From: Echinometra lucunter
Taxonomy: Eukaryota > Echinodermata > Echinoidea > Camarodonta > Echinometridae
Assembly: GCA_029962745.1 (NCBI GenBank)
Contig: CM057155.1
Location: forward strand, 31,967,791-32,031,790
Direction of reading: 5' to 3'
Length of the DNA stretch: 64,000 nucleotides
Part shown: positions 34,740 through 47,400 of the stretch, piece after piece
How the letters are laid out: each line of letters starts with the position of its first letter
How positions within the stretch are numbered: the first letter of the stretch is position 1
Notes under the pieces: model-generated
Databases searched by the model: none
Seen by the model: only the letters and a program-made list of their open reading frames with translations
Told to the model about the DNA's origin: nothing
Translations under genes and position numbers: made by a program

Positions 34740-35990
34740 TAGCTGATTTCAAGCTCTTAGTTATATATTTCGGAAGTTTATACCTCAAGTTTGCTCCTCC
34801 TGGAGTGCCTTGATACGAGTTAACTTTTGTGGGAATCATGTTTATGCAGCTATGTATAATGATCAGTATCATATTTTACAACTTAGCAGCATATCTCTCA
34901 CCAAATACATAGTTCAAGATCACGTACCCGTTTCCAAGGCTTAGCGTGCATGTGCATGTATGTAGGTGACACACAAAGAATAACGTGGGACTCATGTCGA
35001 CTTATCCTCAGCTCTCCACTGAAACGCACACACACAAACTGCAGCAAGATATACACTTTTCCCGAAATAGTATTCGTAAAACACAATTCTCGTCATCAAT
35101 ACTCTCCAAGTAGTACTACCAAAAAGAGTACATATTCAAAATCCAGTGGTTTCCGGAGAAAAGGGGTAAAAGACTGACTTACTTGTGTATCTTATTATCT
35201 ATTATTCTACTATATTGTTAAGGTTAGAGTGTCATTTTAATCTGATATCATTTAAGTGGGTGCATCTGATCAGGAAATGTATTTGGTCTTCAATGCCAGT
35301 TTTACAAAGGGGGCATATTCTGTCAATTAGAGCCATTTTTTTTGTATCGAACTTCTTCAATAATGATGTTACTATTGCATATTTTTAATTTTGATATATT
35401 TAGCTATCTGTTATTTGTCAATATCCAGTAACAGATAGTTTTACATTTTATATTCTGATTTAAGAGTTTTATAAGTTTTTTAATTTGGTTGAGTATTCAG
35501 TATTGTTTTCATTTGTTAGATCGTCTTTCCAAGCTTTAATATACCTATCTTCTAGTTTGTTTGGTATAGCTTTCTTTAACCTGTTAATAGAATGTATTAT
35601 GGTTTTGCCAGACATGGGAGAAACCTAGCATGTTCAGAAATGATTCAATATGTTTACAGTAATTTATATTAAGGCTTTTGCCCTCAATATAAGTTTGATT
35701 TACTAATGTACTTTCGGGGAGTTTAAAGTGTGGTGCCAGAAGCCGATGGGTTCGGGCGGTTTTGAAAGATTCCGCCCCCCCCCCCCCACCCCCCCCCCCC
35801 CCATCGGAGAATGCTGGATCCGTCCCTGTAGGAACAATTAAGCGAGCATACATGTGCGAAAACAAACACTTCTCCTTAATGAAATTTTGTATAACTTGAT
35901 TTGTTGTTGCAGATCGGGGCACAAATTTTGCTAAAGGCCATATCTAATTCTTTTTGGCAAGCGAGCGTAGCGAACGAGCATAATCTTGTT
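34740..35990. other. Noncoding sequence with poly-C run
   Basis: No gene is recognised. A split C run lies at about 35776-35802. Directly after it, CTGGATCCGTCCCTG (35813-35827) resembles the inner end of a hAT-type terminus (CAGGGACGGATCCAG in reverse). 35560-35720 has no clear coding. Confidence 0.4.
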
Positions 35991-36004
35991 CAATGTGATG
36001 TTAT

Positions 36005-36665
36005 TAACAGTTAAATCCAATTTGGGGTACACTTCCTAGAGGCTGGCTATCCTGAGGGTAGTTGTCTGGGTCTGGAGGTAGTTGTCCAAGAGGGTGGTTT
36101 TCTTAGGGGGTAGTTGTCTGGGGGGTAATTGACCGGGGCAGTTGTCCTAGAGGGTGGTTGTCCTAAGGGGTAATTGTCTTGGGGTAATTCTCCTGGGGTA
36201 GTTGTCGGTGGGTAATTGACCGGGGATAGTTGCATTCTCCTCCAACCAGAGTCCTCAAACAAAAGTTTATCATTCGCTAACTTACAGCATCGCTTAGTTG
36301 ACATCTTCCTAGCCTTCCCAAAGCGAGCGAGCGTAGCGAACGAGCACAGTCTTGTTTAATGTAATGTTAAGTCCAATTTGGGGTACACTTCCTAGAGGGT
36401 GGCTATCATGGGGATAGTTGTCAGGGGGTAGTTGTCCAAGAGGGTGGGTAATTGACTGGGGGTTGTTGTCCTAGAGGGTGGTTGTCATAGGTGGTAGTTG
36501 TCTGGCGAACTTGTCCGGGGGGGGGGGTACCTGTCCTTGGGGGAGATTGCCCTAGGGGTGATTAACTTAATTGGGGGTAATCATCCTAGAGGGTTATTGT
36601 CCTAGAGGGGTGGTTATCCTAGGGTTGGTTATCCGGGAGTAATTGTCCAGAGGGTTGGTGTCCTA
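36005..36665. repeat. GGTAGTTGTCC minisatellite in two blocks
   Basis: Units of roughly 16-18 bp (GGTAGTTGTCCTAGAGGGT and GGGTAATTGTC variants) fill 36040-36235 and 36400-36665. Both blocks are preceded by the same leader (GCGAGCGTAGCGAACGAGCA, then CCAATTTGGGGTACACTTCC), so the whole unit of about 350 bp is duplicated. The minus-strand open frame rich in NYP repeats is a translation of this array. Confidence 0.75.
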
Positions 36666-36739
36666 GAACCTTACCAGCGGGCCCTGCATAACTTAATATT
36701 TTATTACTAATATTTAATTGTTACCTTCTCCATTCAAAT

Positions 36740-36870
36740 ATGCCGAGCGCCTGGCTAGAAGGCAGAAGGGCCATTTTTGTAAGTCTTTGGTATGACTCGG
36801 CCGGGGATCGAACCCAAGACCACCCCCTCATGAGGCGGGCGCTCTATCCATTGAGCCAACACGCCCGGTT
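36740..36870 (-). repeat. tRNA-derived SINE
   Basis: The reverse complement reads GGGCGTGTTGGCTCAATGGA (box A region), then GCCCGCCTCATGAGG and GGTTCGATCCCCGGCCGAGT (box B), followed by CATACCAAAGACTTACAAAA and TGGCCCTTCTGCCTTCTAGC. The same head and body order occurs at 44487. The acceptor stem does not close, so this is a SINE rather than a tRNA gene. Confidence 0.75.
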
Positions 36871-36987
36871 GCTTCAAGCAATTGCCAGCAATGTTGCTAT
36901 TTTTATGCATACGTCCCAATGTCTCTTCCTTCTGTCATAATAATCTTTACATCTATTATTCTGTCATCTCGCTCTGCCTCTGTATTA

Positions 36988-36988
<1 letters not shown>

Positions 36989-37079
<91 letters not shown>
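36989..37079. repeat. (TA)n microsatellite
   Basis: About 90 bases of alternating TA with one central TTTAAA break. It is followed by sequence containing CCGGGTTCGATTCCCG (37117-37132), a box B-like string suggesting another small SINE fragment. Confidence 0.9.
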
Positions 37080-37421
37080 TGAAAGAAATGAAAATTGGCA
37101 TGCTAGGCCAGTGCCCGGGTTCGATTCCCGACGGAGCCATTTTTTCAACCCTTGATTCAAAATGGATGAGAGCTATAGGGAACATTGAGGGAGCTACGCA
37201 ATTATTATTTTCCTATCTTTATTTCTTTCAGTGTTTATTATTTACAAGGGAGTTGTCAAAGTTGTTTCTATTCGTCAAATTTCTTTTATATTCATAAATA
37301 TTGAAAGTGTCCCTCCTCCCAAAACGTTCTAATCACTGCAGCCCAAACGCTCGTCCTGGACTCCTCCAGCGTTGAGAATCGGAACCTCGACCACTTCATT
37401 TCAAAGTGCAGGTCAGACATA

Positions 37422-37938
37422 GAAGTCCTGGCTTTTACTAAACATTCGGGTCGCGTCGCGCTGGGTATGGTGCGCCAAGTGTTAAGTAGGTTATTTGGTC
37501 CAAAACTACAGTCAGTGTACAGTAAACCACTAACTTATTCATAGCCACGCCCACAAGCATACTCTGGCAAACTGATCCCCCGCCCTCTGCTATGCACAAA
37601 GTGATTGTAACGAAACAAAGTCAATGGCCCGGGTAAAATGAATATAGCAGGCTTAATGCCGGCTTAATGAGAGATCATAATTAGAAATCCTTTCTGTTCA
37701 TTCATATTGGTAGGAGGTTTTTGTTGCAAATCGTCTGTTGTATTTTATTTTGTAACAAAATGGTTCTCTGTTCGTGAATTCTATAAAGAAATAGAGCTTT
37801 GAGTGAACTTTGACACTAAATTGTGTAGTTTTGGACCAAATAACTTAGTTAACAATTGGCGCCCCATACCCAGCATTCCACGACCAGAGTGTTTTCCAGC
37901 GCGCCGCGACCCGAGTGTTTAGTAAAAGCCGAAGTCCT
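37422..37938. repeat. Inverted repeat associated with a Penelope-like element
   Basis: 37422-37510 and 37824-37938 are imperfect reverse complements (for example CTTTTACTAAACATTCGGGT against ACCCGAGTGTTTAGTAAAAG, and TTATTTGGTCCAAAACTACA). The right arm has an extra segment of about 20 bp. About 310 bp lie between them. Penelope-like elements commonly have terminal repeats partly in inverted orientation. Confidence 0.7.
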
Positions 37939-38271
37939 TCAATCCACTTCCGCGCCTTCCCGATCTAACATCACTCAAGCTGAGCTAGATGCACTCAAAT
38001 CATTGCGAAACAATCGCGATTACGCAATCAAGCCGGCAGACAAGGGGGAACAGTAGTTGTATGGCGACGCGATTCGTAAATCGCCGAGACGGAACGTCAA
38101 CTTCACAACGAGACGTTCTACGAAAAAGTGGACAAGGTTCCATCCGATGAATATCAAAAGTGTGTGGAGATCACAGTCACCGAGCTGATCAAGAGCAGGG
38201 TTCCTCCTCCATCCGCTTCCAGTCTCTGCCAGAGTAACCCACGTGGTTCGACTTTCTATCTTCTCCATTAA
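37840..38271 (+). pseudogene. Penelope-like retroelement, N-terminal fragment (cut by gap)
   Basis: Translation gives ITQAELDALKSLRNNRDYAIKPADKG, then, after a one-base frame change near 38050, TVVVW, a stop, and ERQLHNETFYEKVDKVPSDEY and RGSTFYLLH just before the N gap. The IKPADKGGxVVVW and ERQL...TFY blocks, followed by a FYLLPKIHKP-like block, are characteristic of the region before RT in Penelope-like and related retroelements. Any RT would lie inside the gap or be missing. A frameshift and two stops mark it as degraded. Confidence 0.7.
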
Positions 38272-38771
38272 NNNNNNNNNNNNNNNNNNNNNNNNNNNNN
38301 NNNNNNNNNNNNNNNNNNNNNNNNNNNNNNNNNNNNNNNNNNNNNNNNNNNNNNNNNNNNNNNNNNNNNNNNNNNNNNNNNNNNNNNNNNNNNNNNNNNN
38401 NNNNNNNNNNNNNNNNNNNNNNNNNNNNNNNNNNNNNNNNNNNNNNNNNNNNNNNNNNNNNNNNNNNNNNNNNNNNNNNNNNNNNNNNNNNNNNNNNNNN
38501 NNNNNNNNNNNNNNNNNNNNNNNNNNNNNNNNNNNNNNNNNNNNNNNNNNNNNNNNNNNNNNNNNNNNNNNNNNNNNNNNNNNNNNNNNNNNNNNNNNNN
38601 NNNNNNNNNNNNNNNNNNNNNNNNNNNNNNNNNNNNNNNNNNNNNNNNNNNNNNNNNNNNNNNNNNNNNNNNNNNNNNNNNNNNNNNNNNNNNNNNNNNN
38701 NNNNNNNNNNNNNNNNNNNNNNNNNNNNNNNNNNNNNNNNNNNNNNNNNNNNNNNNNNNNNNNNNNNNNNN
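38272..38771. other. Assembly gap (500 N)
   Basis: Exactly 500 N, a conventional placeholder, so the true distance is unknown. The open frame spanning it is artificial. Confidence 0.99.
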
Positions 38772-38832
38772 TTGTATTAATTCTGCACTTACTTCTTAAT
38801 CATATTCTTGATGTCATAAACCCAGATCCTAG

Positions 38833-38871
<39 letters not shown>
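38833..38871. repeat. Poly-C run of 39 bases
   Basis: The longest homopolymer in the window. It sits just outside the left inverted repeat of the small element at 38875. Confidence 0.95.
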
Positions 38872-38873
<2 letters not shown>

Positions 38874-38874
38874 G

Positions 38875-39304
38875 GTGGTAGGTATGTGCCGCGGGTGAGA
38901 CAAAAAACGGGGGCTTTGGAACGGGCTTATTGTGAAAAGGAGGGTCTTCGGAACGGGCTTCGGAACTACATATGTTTGTGAAAACGGGGGTCTTTGGAAC
39001 GGTTCGCCTGCGTGTGAGTGCGTATGTATCCCTATGGAACGGGCATACGTGCATGCAGCTAGCCCGGCGGCACGGGCGCCGGGTGCGCTCGCGCAGAGGC
39101 GATGGTCGGACAGCGCTCTGCGGGCCGCTTTTCACCAAAAACGCAGCTCATTGTAGCGGATCAATGCGGCCGGAACGGCGTAACGAAAAATATGCGAAGC
39201 TTTGGAACGGATTTCTTTCTACTTTTTCTCAATAAGATAAAAATGCTATGCTTTGGAACGGAAGTGTAAAAATGGGGGTATTCTCCGCGGCACATACCCA
39301 CCAC
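38875..39304. mobile_element. 430-bp element with 20-bp inverted ends and GGAACGG repeats
   Basis: Left end GTGGTAGGTATGTGCCGCGG (38875-38894) and right end 39285-39304 are inverted copies with one mismatch. The interior repeats GGAACGG about eight times in TTTGGAACGG/TTCGGAACGG contexts and is locally CpG-rich (39050-39130). Outside, GATCCTAGCCC occurs on both sides (about 38826 and 39343), a possible long direct duplication. The family is unknown to me. Confidence 0.6.
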
Positions 39305-39349
39305 GCATTATATACTGAGAGTGCCCCCCCCCCTCCCCCAGGATCCTAG

Positions 39350-41259
39350 CCCTGTTTTAATTTGGAGATCGCGCAAAATCTATATTAGTTTGTAGACACA
39401 ACGGGTGAAGTTCAGTTTACCCAAGGGCCGGTCCAACAGCATGCCATAATCAGGAGCGGGGGGACTGAAATTTGGAAGGCGAAGCTTGATGTGACTGGCC
39501 CACTTAACCTGTATGAACCGGCAATAGGGGGACCGTTTCATCAAGTGCATGTCAGTGATTTTTACCGACAACTGTTACAAGCTACTGAAATCCTTGCGTT
39601 CTGATTGGCTGAGAGCAAATTTGTGATCAGTAAAAATTATTGACAAGACACTTGATGAAATGCCCTTCCCCCACCTAGAACCCAAATCGACCAGTCCTCG
39701 CGTCAAAATGTCATGCTGCCCCTTGGTAAAAGCCCCAAATTTCCAGTGACCGGTCCGCCCCTGATGACCGCAATATAATTTCATAAATATTTCCCGAATA
39801 CGCTTCCCAATTACATGGAAACGATACTGAGTGTCGGCTTTGAGGGACACAGCTTATGAGTCTGCACCAGTTTCATTGGTACGATGCCATCAGGGCTAGA
39901 CTAGCTGGCCAAGCCAGGAGTTCGAGAAGTTTTCCAACCTGCCCACTGGCTGCTCATTACTGTATTTTGATTGACGAGCCGGTCGGTTTTAGGTCTGAGG
40001 GCTAGTTGTCAAAAAAAGAATTTCAAAGCAACCCTCAACCAAATCTCGATCCCAGTCTCCCTCTGCTGACACAGATGATGTACCTGCGGCATTTCACATG
40101 TTTCATGTAGAACATTTTTCTCCGAGTAGACCGTTCTACTGTATGCGATGTGTTCTTTTCGCTACCGGTGATGTGAAGTCACCTTATGGCACCGTAGGTT
40201 TGACTGATAGAAAGAACCCCAGCGATGGCGGGGGGGGGGGGGGGGGGGGGGGGAGGGGCTGCCCACTTATTTCTCCGTGGCGCCGGCCTCTGGATTGCTT
40301 AACTGAAATCGACGCAATCTCAGAAATCGGTGTTATCACACATAAAATTGGCGCCATCATCAGTTGTGATGATACAATGGTCCGATTGTTTTTCATAGGA
40401 ATGGCTACGGTACATTACTGATCAGCGTGCGCCGCGCCGCTCTGCCCAGCCCCCCCCCCCCCCATTATTTTTCACCCCCTGGATCCGCCACTGTTTAGTT
40501 TCACAACGTTGTGGTTAGGACCCCTATCGTTATTGATATAGGTATTGTTATCGTTTATGTGAGACTGCTCCTAATCGTGCGAGAACGATCAAGTGTCTCA
40601 GACATTGGCCCCAAAACAGGGCGGGGCAATTGCTCTAGAGCACGCCGTCAATTGCTTTGATTGAGCAGTAAATGATAGAGGTTTAGTGGCAGACTATCTT
40701 GATGTTATCTGTGTACCTATGCGCAGGCGATGGCGATTGAAAAGTAGTCTAAACTTGAGGAGGGGGCGAAGTCTAAATAATTTGGTAACGCCCACGAGTC
40801 CTCAAATCTAGTTTCGCGGGCACTGATTAGTATAATCCATATTTGACATATTTGGTCGCACTATGTGCTTGCACACCAAATGATACATCGCAATTGTGGT
40901 GGTTGACTTTTGGTATTCTGCATGTACTATGTGGCGGCTTTGACACGTGTAGAGTCACTGTAAGTATTTCATAATCATCTCAATGGGAAACTATTGTTAC
41001 TCCTGTGATAACTGCAATGCAAAGCGAAAGGCAGCTTGAAGTTGGCATGATTTCTAAGTGAATGATCTAAAACCCAGGATCTAAAACTAACAAATGCTCA
41101 TTCGCACGGAGTTAAAACAGGACTTCTCTCAATAGAATCCGGCATACTTATGATACGGACTAAATATCGCTCTCCATATTCCTGACGTATATTCCCATCG
41201 CCATCATTATCGTCGTTGTCGCCATCGTCATCACCGTTCCAGTCTCTTGATCGATCATC
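39350..41259. other. Region upstream of SANS, with MITE relic and poly-G
   Basis: A diverged MITE copy lies at 39527-39670 (separate entry). A run of 24 G is at 40230-40253 and a C run near 40450, followed by CCCCTGGATCCGCCACTG, which resembles a hAT terminus. The 5'UTR and promoter of the SANS gene must lie toward 41259; no TATA box stands out. A donor-like ACT-GTAAGTAT at 40959 could end a noncoding exon. Confidence 0.4.
39527..39670. mobile_element. MITE relic, same family as 43475
   Basis: It shares TTTCATCAAGTGCATGTCAG, a ACTGTTACAAGCTACTGAAA core, CTGATTGGCTGAGAGCAAAT and the inverted end GACACTTGATGAAATGCCC with the element at 43475-43611. The ends are more diverged. Confidence 0.65.
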
Positions 41260-41423
41260 ATGTCGACGAAATTCCACGAAGCTGCTAAGGAAGGCCACCT
41301 CGACCCGCTCCGCGAGGCCACCAAACGAGATTGCAACCGAGCAGACGAGACAGGGATGACTCCGACACTTTTTGCTGCAACCTATGGCCACATCGATGCT
41401 CTCCGTATTATCGTCAGCAGAGG
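41260..41423 (+). CDS. USH1G: SANS exon 1
   Basis: ATG at 41260 opens MSTKFHEAAKEGHLDPLREA, matching the conserved start of SANS proteins. The exon encodes the N-terminal cap and first full ankyrin repeat, and ends after two bases of a Gly codon (phase 2) at donor GTACGT. Intron 1 is 8801 bp. Confidence 0.92.
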
Positions 41424-44400
41424 GTACGTTTAAAATTGGCATATAATAATAGCGATCATAATAATAACAACGAAATGATGATGATAATAATAATAATAAT
41501 AATAACATCCTGATAAACAAAACAACGACAAAGAACATAGGAAAAAACCCAGAAAATTGGAAAAAAAAATAATGGGGTGAACAGGTGAAGCAGCCATAGT
41601 TTGTACTCCGATATGCTTGACTGAAGGAGACTCACTAATCTTAAAGGGCTAATTAAAGTCATTTATATAGAATCGAGTCAATCATGCCCTGCCCCCATGC
41701 AAATTTTACACGGGGGAAATTGTGTTTCCTTCTCATTTATACCTCTCACAAACACTTTACCAATAATGACTCGCAGTCTTACCATGCTTACTTTAAACAA
41801 AGTTATTTATATTTTTTTCGTAAACATTGTTTTGATCTTTTCAGTCAATTAAACTTTTGTGTACATTAAGTTTTGGAGCGATATCGGGGAAGCATCCTGA
41901 TAGCTAACTTTAGGACTAGTAATTACTCATAATCATGATAATCATAATAATGTGGAACTATAGGAATGAATGGAATTGCTTGCCCTTCCATGCATCTCAT
42001 TTCAAAGATTTTGAATAAAAAAAAGAAGAAAAGAAATGGAAGAAGGCGAAAAAATGAGGTAAAGGGGTAGTTTGACTGATTAGGTGGTGGGGGGGGGGGG
42101 GGCGAAGCAAAATTTTCCGCAGAAGGGAGATACATTTTCGCAGAAACATTTCTGGCAGAGTGTGAGGGATGATTTTGCTCATTTTCTCACATAATCTAAA
42201 AAGACTGGTTTAAAAATTGTTAGGTTGGTTAAAATATGAACCGACCAACAGTTAGTTTAAGAAAGATCCCCATATGTTTTACATACAAGTTTTTTAACCA
42301 ACCGTTGGTCGGTTTATACTTTAACCACCCTAATTAGTTTTCTTAGGGTGCACGGTGTTATAAATGATACCTGCATAATCTCACACTTCACTTTCTCCGA
42401 TCATGATCAGGATGGTCTCGAGATCCCTTTAACAGGTAAACATAGATGTTGCAAATTTCCTCCTATAATGGTGCGGTGTTTAGAGCAGTCAAACAGCTTA
42501 TAATACCTCCGAATCATATCGATTTCTGAAATTTTACACTAAGGAACGACTTGTTTTGACGCGGTTTGTATTTTGAATGAACCTGGTAAAAAAGGCAGAA
42601 TAGTCTATATGAGATCGGTTTCATGCATGTTTTTCACAATACAAAGAACATTTCGGACACGATAAATATGGGGTGTACTACATGTATACCACCACGTTTT
42701 GACAAACAAAGCTTGACACGATATCATGACTAATATAGTCTTGGTTTTACCTCAGACAAGCACAACATACTTGAAGGTGTAATCCAAACACTAAAAACAA
42801 ATCTAGTCAAAGTTGACTGACTAATACTGTTTAATCAAAACTGACACAATATCGTTAAAAAAAATCTAGTAAAATAGTTTGACAAGATCACCAGATTATA
42901 CGGGCGCCAACACGAACTTTACTCGAACATTGTGAAATTGACTAGAATTCTGATGATAGTATAAGTTTTGTTCATTTTTACTATAATTCTGGTAATTTTC
43001 ACTACATTATAATCTGGTCAAATTGGACTAGAATAGTGCAAAAGTGCCAGTGGGACCCGGTACAATGAAACCTGAATATAAAGAATGCCCAAGGGAGACA
43101 AGAAAAGCGGTCTTTATGAGCAGGTGGTCTTTATGGACAGGTTCCTTTAATACACATTTTAATGGTAAAACAATTCAAGGGAAACAAAATTTGTGGTCTT
43201 TAAAGACAGGTGGTCTTTCTATACAGTTGGTCGCTAAAGCAGGTTTGACTGTATCAAGTTTTTACTAGAATTTAGCCATTTTTCTAGAATTTAGTCATTT
43301 TTACTAGAATTGTGTCGATTTGGACTAAAATCTAGTAATAGTTTTGTTCATTTTTACCGGAATTCTGGTCAATTTTCACTACGGAATCTGGTCACATTTG
43401 TTTAGAATAATGCAAGTGCCCGTCTGATCCCGTAATCTAGTCAAATCTGACTATAGATTGTTTTTAGAGTACATGGGAGCGTTTCATGAAGAGTTTTGTC
43501 AGTGATTTTCACTGACAGTTGTTAAAAGCTACTGAAAATCCTTGCATCTGATTGGCCGAGAGCAAATTAGTCGGTGAAAATCACCGGCAAGACTCTTCAT
43601 GAAACGCTCCCCTAGTCTTTGTGCACCAAACAAGTTAACAGAACCCCTTTAAAAGAACAACCTGTCATAATGATGAAATACTCTTCATGTCATAACTTCT
43701 GATTGATGAACTCAGTTGCATTATACTTCACCCATCGTGCCATCATGCCCATGGTCATGATGGTCGAGAAAATTGCTTCTTTTCATTTACGTGAACCTGA
43801 TTTAACTAAATTTTCATCAGTCACTATGGTATCAAACCGTTCCCACATAAAGTGTATCTTTAATGCTTTAAAGTGTATCTTGAATGCTTTAATGTAACTT
43901 TATGATGCTTCCAACATACACAGGGGGTGTAGGCCATCTTAAATGATTTTAATGATTGATTATGATATATCATCACGTCCGCTTAGGTGTAGAGGTAAAG
44001 TGTGCAGTTTATGTGTTATGTAAATAGGAAAACATGAATACAGATACAGGGACCTCGCATTTAGAGTACTATTTCGAAAGTAGTTTATTGTACATCACGT
44101 TAAATATTAACCACAAACCTGATATTCATCATAATGATAATGTCTCACTAGCGTTATGATATAGGCGAGAATGCTTTATTGCCATGTTTTATAGCATTAT
44201 TTACTATCACCCCTTATCACTGGATTTCCATCCCTCTCACAAGCATGACAATTGTGCAACATCTCCACTCTTCAGGGAACATACCTACCATTCTGCACTG
44301 TTCACATGCATGCAGGGCAATGGCATAGGTAGTCACATACACCCTAAAAAACATATTGGGTAAAATTTTAACCAGCACGAGGGTAATTATATGTCCAACC

Positions 44401-47400
44401 AACTTTGGGCAATATTTTCATCCAGTGCGGGAAGCATGTTGCACAGTTAGGGTAAAATAAGCTGTAATTACTCTAGAAGATACCGATGTGTTGGCTCAGT
44501 AGGTAGAGCGTCCGCCTCACAATCGGGAGGTCGCGGGTTCGAACCCCGGCCGCGTCATACCAAAAGACGTTAAAAGATGGGAGTTGCTGCTACCTTCTTT
44601 AGCGTTCAAGAGTAAAAGGATAGAGCAACGTCGATCTGGCGCTGCTCAGTGGCTGCCGGGCCCACGATCAATTGGGCAAAAAGAATTTCCTCTCTCGGAC
44701 AATAAAATTTGGAGATGGGCATTCGGTAAAACTCGTTATTTTCTCCTGGGTGGAGAGTGGCAATGTCTTGCCGAATGACGTTAGTCCCGCAGGGGGTCTC
44801 GAACCGCGATCCACGAGATCCATAGTCCGGTGACGTATCCACGAAACCTCGACACCTCTGAATAGCCCGTTTTCGGTTGAGAATAATTGAATTGCAAGAA
44901 TATAAAAAGTTCGAATAAGATGGAGAAAAAGAACGAAAATTAAGAGCATGACTGAATACTCTGAATTCTTAACCGACTTAACGCTTCAACAACTATACAG
45001 CCTTGATATGAGCGCTTTATTGCTTCATTAATACAACTCACTATTAAGCATCGATACTTTTTTATATCGATGCTATTAAGACTGCGCTTCCGCTCCTGTA
45101 TTCAGGACTACTTTTTATTCAAGAAATTGTTGTATATTAATTGTTTATATGGTTTACTACTAACGACAAACGCCAGTGAGAAGTGTTCGATAATTCTCTT
45201 ATCAGTGAAAAATACTATCACGTTTTCATGGTTTTTACGTAATAAAATAATATATGGGGTTTCTTTCTTGGCAAGATTGGAATTTTGAGAGGAGTGTGAT
45301 GTTTGTCCACAGCTGCCTTGGTGTCATAAATCAGATATATTGCCAGTGCAACTTTTCATAATTATATGGTTTCAGAGAACATAGAGGCATATAGATCTAG
45401 AGACTGAGAGATAGACAGATGGAGAGAGAGAGAGAGAAAGAGAGAAAGCTTGTGGGGGGGGGGGGGGGGGACGTGATATACCAGTAAGTATATTAGATTA
45501 AAACAATAAAATAGAAAACAAGTTGGTGGTCGTTTCTAGTATGATATTGATAATCCTTTAAACGGTTTCATTTCGACTACAAATGAGCTGTAATAAACAG
45601 ATAATGGATCAATACATTGATATTACTGAATCATTAGACCTATGTAGCATCCAATTATATATGACTGTTCAAAGTCTACAGGTCTTCCATCAATATAATC
45701 AGGAAAGACTTTGGACTCCATTATGTACTAAGTACACTTTGTAATATACAAATTTGTTTAACGCGCTGCACGTGAATAGGTGTCTGTGCTGAATAAAGTA
45801 GGGAATGATTAGAAAGTGGTCCTGCTCTAACGGCATAGTGGTGAATGAATAGGCCTATAACGGTCTTTCTCTTATCACAAATTTAAATTTTTCATTAGCA
45901 GACTGGACTTATTCGTCGCGAATAGCGCAGGCTGATTTTTTTTTTTAATATTAGAATAATGATGTTTCATAACTGATTTTGCATTGATCAAGACTATTCT
46001 CTCGACTATTCTCAAGATATTCAATATGTTGGCTTTGTCATGAGTTTGAGTAAGTTGCGGGTTTATGTTTGTTTTCATATTTTGAAGTATAGAAGAGAGC
46101 TTAAACAGTTAAAAATAAAGACTGATAATCATAAACCATATCTCAATAAGAGAAAACAGTTCATGGTTTCTGATGTTCGAAATAGTTCGTCGTGATGACG
46201 CACTCGTCTGCACGATGCTATATGAAATAATGACTGATTGATGTGATTCTGTTTACATCCATGTATCGCTTCAATGTAATAGCACATGGTAGGGGCCACC
46301 CAGACTCAATATTACCAAAATATATTTAAATTTGAAATAAGAGACATTTGATAGGAGTATTATAAAACGAACCATTGGCCCTAAGCTTTCATCATTTTGG
46401 TAAGCTTCCGTGATTCGCAAGCTCGCAAAATGTACATTTTGTTCGAGTCCCGCCGTGGCACCAATGTCTTTTGGCATGACATTAATCTCCAATTGCCTCT
46501 CTTGACCCAGGTGTAGTAAATGGGTACCTGGTAGGAAGAATCTTCTTGAAATGCCAGAGCATCTTAATGGTAGCCAATCTAAAGCCGGGGTAATAACAAT
46601 GGAGCGCTAAGAGTGTAAGTTCTGACAGACATGAGCGCTATACAAGAACCCACTACTATAATCATCTTTATTATTATTATTATCATTGTCGTTGTTTTTT
46701 ATCATTATTGTTATTTTCGTCATGATGACATGTTAAAACAAAGTGTATGTATTCAGAAGTACAATATTTCTGCATAGATAGATAGATAGATAGATAGATA
46801 AATTTTATTTTCACACGGTAAAAAGCATGGTAACGATGACCCATTTGTTAGTTCGCGTAGTTTGCGTTTGAGATTAATGCCTGTGTATCTCCTATTTTAC
46901 AGTCATCCACATTTTCGCCAATCCATCGTCAAATATTTGCAGGGTGATATTAGAAGAGTTACTCAGCAGATGGGAAATACCTTATTCTTTCCCTAAAGTC
47001 AGTCTGTATGCATGTGTACTTGTACCAGACGTTACCATGTTTGCGTGTTTAACAGCATATAGGACAAAGGATAGCCAGAAATCGAAAAAGTTCAAGGGTG
47101 TAACAGGGAAATTAGATCTAAGCGTATAGAGCGTTATGTTGGGCATATCCCTTTTGATTGTATATCGGGAGAAAAATTCGTTCCCGGAAAAATACTTCTT
47201 GTACTTTATGAATCTTAATACATGATATGCTTTTCAGTGATTTTTCTTTCTTTCATTTTCGTGCTATTTTTGCTTTCTACAGAATATCAAGATGAATGAA
47301 TGTATATTAATTCGCACTGAGGTTCGCACCCCCCCAACAAAAAACCCAGCACATTTGTTTTGAATATCCATGATATCCTTATTATGTTTATGGTCATCAG

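Noticed and set aside
36047..36304. Pro/Asn/Tyr repeat protein
   Set aside because: Translation of the GGTAGTTGTCC minisatellite.
38243..38881. Open frame across the N gap
   Set aside because: Artefact of Ns followed by a poly-C run.
41098..41538. Minus-strand open frame over SANS exon 1
   Set aside because: Shadow of the exon plus ATA repeats; no domain.
44487..44560. tRNA gene
   Set aside because: Boxes A and B are good, but the acceptor stem does not pair and the sequence continues into a body shared with 36740-36870, so it is a SINE.
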